Of a stretch of 64,000 bases of DNA, positions 27,801 through 39,800 are shown one piece after another. The notes under the pieces were generated by a model, which saw only the letters and a program-made list of their open reading frames with translations, was not told the DNA's origin and did no database searches. A program made the translations under genes and the position numbers. The stretch's first letter is position 1; each line of letters starts with the position of its first letter. The DNA is from Tridacna crocea (taxonomy: Eukaryota > Mollusca > Bivalvia > Cardiida > Cardiidae): contig OX031059.1 in assembly GCA_943736015.1 (NCBI GenBank), positions 48,557,159 to 48,621,158 on the forward strand, given 5' to 3'.

Positions 27801-30800
27801 GATATGAATTTCTTCTGTTCAGTTGTCCTACGAGTAGATAAAAAGTTAATTATATGCGATACATTTCTGAATAGTACCCTTTTTCCCAGCAGCAGCATCA
27901 ACAAATTTATAACTGGTGTGCCTACTACGGCGGAAGAGCCCTATTTCGAGCTCTGCATGCGACAAGAAACTAAGGCTTTTGATATTTAAGTGGACAAATT
28001 GTAACTGCAGCACCTATTCAGATCAAGTTACTTCTTACACTCAGTGCCGGTGTAATGCAGAGAGATGACCCCCATTACAAAATGACCCACAGTCATTTCT
28101 CGACGTAGAGGAATGACCAATGGGTCATTTCTCGACGCCGAGAAATGACCCATGGGTCATTTCTCGACGTAGAATAATGACCCGGGTCATTTTTCTACGT
28201 CGAAAAATGATTCATGGTTCATTTCTCTACGTCGAGAAATGACCCGGTGGTCATTTTGTAATGGGGGTCATTTTTCTGCATTACACCGGATGAAATTATT
28301 TGCATACGATAATACATGACAATCATGGCCTGTGAACAAGTTGTTTACTGCAACTGTTAGAAGTCTGCGAAAGTTTACCTGGGTCAATACTTTTTTTATA
28401 TATATTCTATTATTTATTAGTAATACAGAACTCAAGATAAGAGGGGATTCTAAATCCATTATTTTTCTTTGAAATCCTATGTTGTGGGTACTCATTAGAA
28501 TCGTCTCGATGAGACGATTCTAGTGAGTACCCACAACATAGGGTTTAATGGAAAATAATTTATATCTTTAATTTTGAAATCAAAATCACTCTCTCTATTT
28601 GGAGCTTTGGTAATATATGATAAATTTTCTCTGAGTGAAAGGATCATTCTACCACATGATTCAGTCGAATTTTGGACTGATTATTCCATATCATGAGACG
28701 TGATGATGCAAATATATATTAAACCCTTTTGCCCACAGCGCTGTACCAAAATGAAAAAAAAAAACAAGTAATTCAGAGGGCAAACCTTTGGCTATAATGT
28801 CTAGTAGATCACTCACTTTCTAATTCTGGTTGGCGCAAAATACATTTAGTCTTTTCTGGAAGGCCACTTGGCGTTTGTAGAAGATGACTAGTCCAAGCTT
28901 CAAGTAGATGCATGAGTTAATCACATTTTGCATTGGTACCACGGCACAAATCTTGATTGCTGTCGCCTTTTGACGTTTTGAAAGGTCATATTTCATTGGG
29001 TCTTTACCGGAGAGATCTTTTTGTGCCATATTGCTCCAATGGGTATTTATCAGCGTTACTTTTTCACGGTCTGTTTATAATGTTTTTGTCTCTATCAAAA
29101 ACACACACGGTGTGGAAGATGAGGTCCGGTCAGGTAGACACCATGGTGCTAAAGTTGTACATACCTTACGTTATCTTGATTTTACAGGATGATTTCGTTT
29201 TGTGTTTTACAGGTTCACATTACAGTCGGTCTCTACCGGAAGGCTACGTGGTGCTTAAAGGAGTGGTCCAGACCTTTGTACACGATGACGTATGAGTTGT
29301 ACATGTTTTGTGTCATCTTGCTGTTCCCGGTACTAATCATGTCCTTTGCATACATAAGAATCTGCCAGGAGCTTTGGTTTATGACTAAGCACAGATCCGT
29401 CATGCGCAATGAAACGTAAGTAAAAGGTTATGTTCATAAGTTACTTGCAGCTGACGGCATTCTTTTCTTCTTTCGATTTTGGAAAAATCTTGACAAGCGG
29501 GCCTAGAGAGCCACTTCCCGATTTGTTTTAACTCGTTACAAAATGGCAAGATTTTAACTAGACTAAACTGAAAAAAAATTAAGGCGATAGAACAACTGCA
29601 GCTCAAATGATGACTTCTGTCTGTTAGACTAGAAAACATTGTTGGAAAAGGAGAAAATACATGTTGCCTGTATTTCCCTTTTTCTCACAATGGGTTCAAA
29701 AACCTTCTTCTTCAGAGTTGTTAGGACTCAGAATTAATTATCAATTGGAGCCTTATAAAGTAGTCATGGTCTGTACCTAAAATACCTAAAATAGATATTC
29801 ATGTATTTGAAAAATGCCACCTAGCGGAAATATTGCTCTAGAAACACCCAGTGTGTTCACCACAATGTGAAGACCAGAGTCTGTATTCACCAACCATTCT
29901 TTAGAACATTCTTAGTCTTATTCCTCAAAATTTCATCAGTGTGAAAGAAACACTATGGTTTAGCCAATCGAAAGTTCTGTTATTTTCACTGTCAGAAAAT
30001 CTTGGAGAATAAGAGAAAGAACGTTATTAAAAATAATTGGTGACTACGGCCCCCGGTTTGTTTATCAACAGGTTCACTTAATTTTAGTTTCTTTCTTCAA
30101 CTAAGACTGTCTGTATTTCTACCTAATTACATTTACCCACTGGTTGAAAGTATCTTCAAAACAAAATGCGCTTTATTATATTATTCCTCCCAAGTTTCTT
30201 TTTTTGATCATTATTAAAACAAAGGTAAACAATGTAGATGTAAAAATGCATGTTAATTCACCCAAAATACGTTAATGGTATACATTTCAACTTCAAAGTT
30301 CGTAAAATGTCCAGAAGCGGCCAAAATTAAATAATGCGGATGCTAGAATGCATTTAAAATTTTTAAATTCATTTAACTCGTTACCAAACTGGTCCATATT
30401 AAAAGCATTTGCAGACGACAAAATAAATGGGAAAGAAAAATTGAAATTTGATTTGGGAAGGGTAGAAAACATAGTGGGAAAAGAAAAAAGACTGTGGTTA
30501 CCAGCATTTTCTCCTTTTTCCCACAATACTTTCTAAAGGCTTCTTTCTCAGGGTCGTCAAAAGTAGGGATTGTGTGGTACCGTGTTAATTGTACGCAAAT
30601 TATTGTACGGAAATTATCGTGAAGATGACAATCTGTTATTGTAAGGTCGGTCCAAGTATTAGTCGCGGGCAAATATATGAACTTCAGAACTATGTAAAAG
30701 TTGCCAAGTCCCTCTTTCTTTTCTTAACTTTTAGCCAGACGGCAACATTTTTTAAAACTTGTCCAAATTGAAAAAAAAAAATTATAGACAGACTAGAAAT

Positions 30801-33800
30801 GTAATGTAAGTCATATGAGATATTTCTATGGATGGATTAAGTAACGTGTCTGGATTAAGTTATCGGTTTTTGCTTTTCCCCTCCTCCACCCCGATCCCAT
30901 CCCCACCCGACCCCACAAAAAAAGGGTTTTCAAATTCCTCTGTCTTTGCGGTCCTTAAAACTCTAAATTGGTTGGTAGAGGTACATATTTATTTCTTTTT
31001 CTGTCATATCTCTAAATTTGCCTTTTAGGAAAGTAGAAAACCGTTTGTGTTAATTGACAATTAAGTTAATCCTGACGACAGAAGGTTGTCTTCAAAGAAT
31101 GGAAACGGAAGCTATTCGTATTATTCGTGTCTAGAGAATGTGTCTGATTTCTTCCGATACCTGGTATTTGTGTGAATAGAAATTCAGAAACCCTAAAAAG
31201 TTACCCTTGCGGTCAAAATGTGATCAAAGGAAAACTCGGCAGGCTATCAGTCGAGCCTCTCTTGTTTTGAAGAAAATACTAGAGCTCCTAGCTTTAACCC
31301 TTAGGCTGCTAAACGCGACTCCCTGACCTTTTACGGACAGTGTAGATCAAGATCAGACGGCACAGAACGTGCAGTCTGATCTTGATTTACACTGTCCGCA
31401 AAAGGTCAGGGAGTCGCGTTTAGGAGATATTATTTCCCAAAACATAACTTTGAAAGAGCAATGTTTGGTTATTAAATATCGAATTAAAAATTTTATATTG
31501 GTTATTTAGCAAGTTAAGAGTTAACATACCGACGTTGATGAATGGAAACTGTTAGATGAATTGTTGCAAAGTGAAGACGATACTCAGATAACGAGCTGTG
31601 TCTGTCACCCGCAATTTCTCTCTCCAATCTCGGTTCCTTGGAATGAAATTTAAAACCATTTCATTATTTTTTCTACGTCAACCCCTTTACACACACACAA
31701 ATAGGACTTTGGGCGTAACAAGAGCCAACTTTTATTTTAAATTTTTTTCAACCAAGATTTTACTCTGCGATACAAATCAGCGTTTCATATCATCTCTATC
31801 ATTGGATTGAGAGAGCTGAATTACGAGAAGTAGTTTTGGAAACTGTAGCTTACATAATGTGGTTTGAAGGAGACGAAAACATTATAATAAAAAAGTTTTC
31901 AATAGTAACCATACTGGCAACAAGCATTTCTCCTTTTCCCAAAATGTACCGAAGGTCTTCGTTCTCAGGGTCGCCAAAACTCTGTCTTGTTTGGTGAAGG
32001 GTTTAAACCTATAAACTCTTATAAATTTTTTAACTGTTTACTCAAATTATTCCTTAACCCTTTCCCAAACGGCAACTTTTGGACCAGACCAAATTGAAAG
32101 CATTTTTCAGATGACAAATTAACAGTTGCTAAAAAGATGATTTTTCTATACGATAAGGTATAAAACATTGTGGGAAAAGGAGAAAATGCTGTTTACCAGC
32201 ATTTTCTCCTTTTCTCACAATGTTTTCAAAAGGCTTCTATTCCTGACCCGTAAAAACCAGGGCTTGTTTGGGAAAGGGTTAACAACTGTAGAATAAGACT
32301 CATCCCGAGGCTTGGGTATCATTTACCCGTCTTGTATTGACTGAAATATCATTTTAATCAAATAAGCTGACTAAAGTTATATGATGCGAGCCCTGGCGAG
32401 TGTCAAAACCGTTTTGGTCTTTGGTCAATCAGTTGGATAAAAAAATATCTGATAGAACCTCCTCCAGCAGCTGTACCAAACTTATGCATGACTTATTTTT
32501 GAAACTAGACTTGAGCAAAGCTCGTGTTATATAAACGAACATCCTACATCAGCAGTTTCAGCCTATATACCATTCACGGACCCATCTTTACAGATGTAGT
32601 TTGGTTTGAAATTTGTATATACATAAAAAGATAGATCTGTATCGCTAACATCGAAAGTACAGCGAAACAGTTCATATGGGGGGAGTAAACTGAAATCTTT
32701 CGAGAAGTTAGGTGACGTTTGATGCGCGTCGCTAAACCATCTGGGAACAACGAGGTCATTTTCTCTCGAAATGGCAAAGTGGTTCAAATTCCTGCGTGTG
32801 TTGTGGTTGTTTTCGCCGGCCTCACGCGTTCATAACTACAAATAACCAGAACCAGGACCAAAAGAACGATAACTCATTACCTATAATATAAAAGAAGGTC
32901 ATGGGTGTAATGTGGAGTTTTTATATAAAAAACAACCACCTTCACAAACGTGAACGCTGTCAAACATTAGACGTAACAGAAACTTTATTTCTTTGAATCT
33001 ATGAGCAAAAGACCTAACATAAAAAATAATACCACCGTCCGAAGTCGGTATCCAAGAGTAAAATGATATAATTGAGAAGACATTTGAAGTTCTACTAAAT
33101 TAGTGTCACCCAGTCAAACAGATTACATTTTAACTTTGTCGTGTACATGCAGCTTTCGTGCATTGTTTTTCAACACCCTGCAGCAGAGAGATCGTCTTGA
33201 TAAATAGGATATCTTTTATGATGCAGCCAGAGCAAAGCAAGCCCAGGCTCCTGCTTTCCTCAGAAAGAACTTTCTTCTGGTAATTTTGGATCATGTGGAG
33301 TTATTCGGATTGGTTTGCAAATTTAGGGTTTTCTCTTTTATCGCATCATGTCGTTGTGAGGCACGCACCCATTGTCTCTTCTTTGTTCTTCTTTCTCATC
33401 ATTGATGTTTAAGGTCTTTTTTGTTGTTTCCACAATGACTGGCTTAATGATTGTGCAACAGTAACGTCTAAATCACTTGCTACCAAGAAAGAAAATCGTA
33501 CTAAATCAGTCCAGAGAGAAAAAATAGATTTTTTTTTTTACAATAATGGTTAAACTCCAAATGCGACACAATAAAAACGTGGTATTATGGGCAATTATCC
33601 TTGAAAAAACTGATTTTAAACACAGACAATGTAATAAGATAAAAACCTAAAACTAATTTTTTCACTGAACTATATTCCTCCGAGGCGGTTTAATATAATT
33701 CAGTATAAATGAATAAACGAAAATCTTAGAACGCCGCGCATGAGAAGACACTAATTTAAATTGGAATTTTTCCACATGTTAGTCTTACTTTTTTGCAATG

Positions 33801-36800
33801 TTTTGATTTCTTTAAAACTTTTTCTATCGTTCTTTTTTTTGCTTGTCCATCATATGCAAAATGTAAAACAAAATTAACTCATTGTATCTTCCACACATGC
33901 TGTTTAATCAATTCTGTGCCGCACAAAGCTGACTTTAACAAAAAAAGTCGTATTTTATCTATAAATACAGATATTTATGATGCTCATTGAGGAAGAAGCC
34001 ACTACACACGAATTTGCACATTCACTTTAACTCTTTTGGTGCCAAATAAACCATAGGCCTCTGAAACTCCATTTGTCTGTAACCCAAACGAATTTTTCAT
34101 TATCGTACACTTTTACTATCAAAAAAAGATTTGGGATTTCCTCTCTTTATTATAGTAAGTCTTATTATCTGTACGACTTAGAAAGAGTCGCAAATGTGCT
34201 ATTTATGGAAACAGTGTTAACAAAAATTTGAATATATATTCCATGATATACAGGCGATGCACCAATGTGCTTTAGGTGTTCGGTGATCGACCAAGGACAA
34301 CTTAAGTGTTCCGTCAAAGATCAATAAAGCTTCAAATACTTGTGAATAAACGTACTTGACGTCCTTCGACGGCTGTAAAGAGAACCGACTGATACTCAGA
34401 AAGAGTTCTATCGTATAGGCTCGACTGAAAAAGCCGGCGGTATAGATCAAGATCAGACTGCACATTTTGTGCAGTTTGATCTTGATTTATACCGTCCGCA
34501 AAAGTCTTTACTTTCACCTATGGAGCTGAAAGAGATACTGTACCTACTTGCTCTCTAATTTCATCAGTAGACTTGTATCTTCGCCCCTAATAATCTCATT
34601 TGTCAGGGTTTTCCTTGCTTAATTCCAGAAAATATCACCCTGATTGTTTACCTTAGACATGATAGACACGAATTAAGCCTTTGTCGGACTGACTGGGGGG
34701 AGTGGGGCTTCATCTTATGAATAACAAATACTTTCCTCGTATGAATTAATTCGTTGTGCATTCCTCTCAGAAGTCACTAACTCAGCAATAACACACATCC
34801 GGCAAAAGTGAGTTTGATAGTTCAGTTTTAATTGGTATATAGAAACAACTTGAAAGTAGATGGTTAATTGTATCCCAAATGGCTAAATTACTGCCATTCC
34901 TTTCACCTCACTATGGGGATTATCCTTTTCTCCGAACAGAAGCATGACATTTTCCGTCTTCATCATTAACACTATATTAGTTGTTGTTGTTGTTGTTGTT
35001 GATGATGTTGCTGTTTTCTCATACTTCTGTTCGTATTTTAGCATTTCATGATAACACACAAATGATGATTTAGTATCGGCCATGAAAGTAATTCGAACGT
35101 TAGTTTTTTCTTTTTAATTAATTCAAAATGTGTAAAATTTCGTTCTGCGTTATTAATCGACTCAATGCATGACGGGCCGCCGTAAACTACGTTTGACATG
35201 AATAATGCATTATTGCAACAAAACCAGAAAGGATTGCATAGTGAAGTGGCTATATCTTGGCGTGATACTTGAATAATTGTTGTTTGCGTGCACGTGACGT
35301 AACTTTGTAAGATTCATTGCAGTAATAAAAACTAAAGGCTTTTCTTTCCAAATTTTTCTTCAGAATTGATCGGGAAATGATAATGTCTGTTGATTTTTTA
35401 ACTTTTATCTTTATGCTGTCAAACAAGCACCAGAAACACTTTTTAGTGGTTATTCATAATATTCTGTATACAATTGTTCTTTAGCAGAAAAAAAGAAAAA
35501 AAACTTTTGCATGGAAGTCCAAATGAGCTTACAAGTTTGAGATGATCTGTTCACAGTACAAAAGGTTTAGAAGAGCTACCAAATTTTTGTAACCGCGTCG
35601 CACTAAATTCCTCGTATTAGTATGACTTTTTTTCAGTCAGCTAAGCTTCAGTTAGTCTCTGAACCAATGTGTAATGTACGATCCAAACTCTATTAGCAAG
35701 GACCTAAAGGGCAATTAAAATATATTTCCTTAAGACAGATGCTGGCTTAGTACAAGTACATGTCAATATGATTGCCTCCTGTGGGATCCAAAAGTATGCT
35801 TAATTAATACAAGTAAATGTTAACATGATTGCCACATGTGTTAACCAAAATAATGCTTGTTTAATACAATACATTTCAACATGATTGTCTGCTACTGAAA
35901 CCAAAAGTATGGTTGTTTTATATGGGTACATTTCAACATGATTGCCTGTGGTGGGAATCCAAATTATGCTTGTTTAATACAGGTGCATTTAAATATGATT
36001 GCCTCCAGTGGGAATCGAAAGTATGCTTGTTACATTTCAACATGTTTGCCAGCTGTGGAGACCAAAAGTATGCATATTTATTACATGAACATTTCGACAT
36101 GTTGCCAGCTATTGAATTCAAAAGTATGCTTGCTTGATACAGGTAAATTTCAACATAATTGCCTGGTGTGAAGGCTAGAAGTATGCTTCTTTAATAACGT
36201 TATATTTCAATATGATTGCCTCTTGTTGGAATCGAAAGAATGCTTGTTTCGCACAGCAGCATTTCAATATGATTGTCTGCTGTAGGTACCAAAAGTATGC
36301 TTGTTTAGTAAAAGTACATTTCAACATGATTGGCAGCTATTGGAACAAATAGTATGCATGTTAAATATAGGTAAATTTCAAGTTTAATTGCCTGCGGTCA
36401 GGACCAAAAGCATGCTTGTTAATACAGGTATATTTCAATATGATTGCCTCCTGTGGGAATCGAAAAATTGCTCGTTTAATACAGGAACATTTCGATATGA
36501 TGTCCTCCTATGGGAACCAAAAGTATGCTTGTTTAATACAGGTACTTTTGAAAATAATTTGGGAACCCAAAGTATGCTTGTTTAATACAAGTACATTTCA
36601 ATATGATTGCCTGCTATTGCATGGAGCCAAAATTATGCTGGTTTAATACAGGCAAATTTCAATATGGATGCGTGCTATTGGAACCAAAAGGATTCTTGTT
36701 TAGTACAAGTACATTTCAATATGATTGCCTGCTATTGGAACCAAAATTATGCTGGTTTAATACCGGCACATTTCAATATAGTTACGTGCTATTACGTGCT

Positions 36801-39800
36801 ATTGGAACCAAAAGGATTCTTGTTAAGAACAAGTACATTTCAATATGATTAATACAACATGACTGCCTGCTATTTGAACCAAAGGTATGATTGTTAATTC
36901 CGGTACATTTCGAAATGATTGCTGACTGTCGGAACCAAAAGTGTGCTTGTTTAATATAGGTACATTTTAATATGATTGCCTGTGGTGGGAAACAAAAGTA
37001 TGCTTGTTTAACACAGGGTCATTTCATTTTAACTGCCTGCTATTGGAACAAAAAGTAGGCTTCTTCAATACAGGCTCACTTCAACATGATTGCTGTGTGG
37101 ACCAAACGTATGCTTGTTTAGTACAGGTACATCTCTATATAATTGCCTGCTAATGGAACCAAAGCATACTTGTTTACTACAAGTACATTTTTACCTAATT
37201 GCTTCCTATGGTGACCAAAAGTATACTTGTTTTACGCAGGTACTTTTCAACATATTTGCCTGCGGTAGGAACCAAACGTATCCTTGTTTGATACAGGTAC
37301 ATTTCAATGTAGTTGCCTGCTATGGGGATCAAATGAATGATTGTTCAATACTGGTACATTTCAATATTATTGTCTGCTTTTGGAACCTCAAGTATGCTTG
37401 TTTAGTACACCTCTACATGATTGCTTTCTGTGAGAATCCAAAGTATGCTTGTTTGATATTGGTACATTCAATATGGTTGCCTACTATGGCAATTGAAAGA
37501 ATGCTTGTTTAATACAGGTACATTTCAAAATGACTGCCTACTTTGGCAACCAAAGGTATGCTTGTTTAACCAAGATACATTTCAATATAATTGCCTTCTG
37601 TGGGGACCAGAAGTAGGCTTGTTTAATTCAGGTACATTTCTATATAATTGCCTGCTGTGGGGACTATGCTTGTTTTATACAGGTACATTTCAAAATGATT
37701 GCCTGCCATGGCAACCTAAATGTAAGCTTGTGTAATACATGTATATTTCAGCATGATTGCGTGCTATTGGAACTATTTTTTTCTTAATGCTTGTTTTACA
37801 CAGGTACATTTCACTATGATGGCTTCCTGTTGGAACCAAAAGTATGCTTGCTTAATACAGGTTGGTTGCAAACCAGAGATGGCCTCTAAAACAGGTTTTA
37901 ATGTATTTTCTACCTTAGCAACGTTTATATGCAGATGGTTAGGAATTAAAGACGACTCCACCAGAAGTCATACAGTCATTTAAAAAAAGCCATTCCATAC
38001 TCCATTTAGCAGTAAAAGGAAGTGAAACGAACTACGCGCTATTGTCGACAAAACAACCTGTTTATACAAAACAATGAAATAGATTTGTGTTTGAGACAAA
38101 ACTATTCAGAGGTAGACATGGACATTAAAACCAGAAGGCAAGAGAGACCCTACCAGCCCATCCCACCTCCCTTTCTGGCCATGTCACGAAAACAATTTGG
38201 GTCTTCAAACTGACTATCACTGTTTATAAAACAATCTGCAAAGTGACAAAAATTCTTCTCAGTATAACAAATTCAAAACTGAGTTGATTAAAATAGACCC
38301 CGAACTATGCTAGCAATGTAACCCATAGAGCGCAGATTTAATGAAATAGATCGCCTCAATTTGGAATCCTAGTCTAAGCATGATCATTTAAAGGTTATTC
38401 AAGATTATTCTGGCCAAAATATATAACACATACACTGAAACGAACTTCTAAACGGCCACTTTTAAGCTGTAATTTCCCAGACATTTTCTCGCGTCCCCTG
38501 TCTATAAAAGGAGCAGCTGATTTGATTTCAATTTTTTGCAGAATAACTGACCTGTCTGAAAACATACCAAAGCCAAAATCTGAAGACAATTCGTTTTATT
38601 TTTATCCGGAAGAAACTTATTTGTCTTTCATTCACTCAACATTGTGAATCGAAAAATCATTTTTTTAAAACTTCATGCTTGGTTTTTCGGAATACATTTT
38701 TTTTCGCAGAAAATAATTTTTACGTTTTTTGTTATTGCTTAAAAAAGTTCAGTATTTGATGCTTCTCTTTTTTAAACTGTTTTGGCTGGTAGACATCACA
38801 TATGCGCAAACAATTAGTTTTCCTTTTTTTACAAAAGAGAGTCCTTCTATTGGCAAAATCGAGAATCTTTTCATCACAATTCAACGCTTAACGTCCAGAT
38901 ATGTCACAATTTGTTTTTGTTAACATTTCTTTTACTTAATGCAATTTATAGGAGAAACAAAAGTGGCCATTTAGAAGTTCGTTTCAGTGTATAGTACGAA
39001 AAGTGAAATCTGATCATAATCTGTTCGATAAAGTAAATGATTCAGAGCCAAGCGCTTTTATGATTAATGCATGATTACAAAGACTTTTTGTATCTTGTCT
39101 AAATCGTTTATACTTGCGTCTAATGGTTTTGAGCAAAAAGGATGAGTCTGTGACCAAAATATCATGAATCGTGAGTTCCAGTAATTTGTTGTTTGCACAA
39201 ATATCATGGAGACGATGCACGCTAGTCTGGTTGACATAGTAATGTCTCATGGGATAGACAAGGACTTTTTTTTAACATCTATATTAATTCTCTCAGACAA
39301 TGCCTGTATGATCATATACAAGGATCAATAACTTTGATCGTTGTTGGATGTCGATTTCTAGCTTTGTCGTGGCGTCAGTGCACCTATCAATGCTTCCTGG
39401 TAGTCTAGATAGTTTGGTTTAACAGTAGATATACAATAAAAACTGAGACACGAATATACTGTAAACAACTTATTTGTGACAAGTCATCGAAAAATTCGAG
39501 ACTTTGAACCTTTATCAAAAATGTGTTGTGTAGTCTCACACACTGAAGTAGCAAGTGTGACTTGCTGAACTATCTAATTTCATAGAATTTATTGTTCTAT
39601 TTATACGTGAGTAATTTTCATTACCAGTTTTACCTATTTACTTGGACGTGTGTGTCCTGACTTTGTGATTTACCATTACATGCTCATATATCAATCTGCC
39701 CCAAAACACTTGCTGGCTTCCTAGACGGCGTTGATAAAAAGTACCTGTCCCATTGACTTGCCTACTTTATTAGAAAGCCATCATATTTTCGACCATGGCT

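Noticed and set aside
28820..29029. Minus-strand 69-codon frame superficially like a receptor C-terminal region
   Set aside because: The plus strand of the same bases aligns to the GPCR TM5 exon, which is a better and independent explanation; the minus-strand reading lacks an NPxxY motif.
36603..37735. Several 80-140 codon frames with repeated NTGTFQYDC peptides
   Set aside because: These are frames through a 57-bp minisatellite; frame shifts between units and the lack of start or splice context argue against a protein.
35745..37862. Possible CRISPR-like array because of regular repeats and spacers
   Set aside because: The whole unit is repeated with gradual divergence, there are no unique spacers, and the context is an animal intron.
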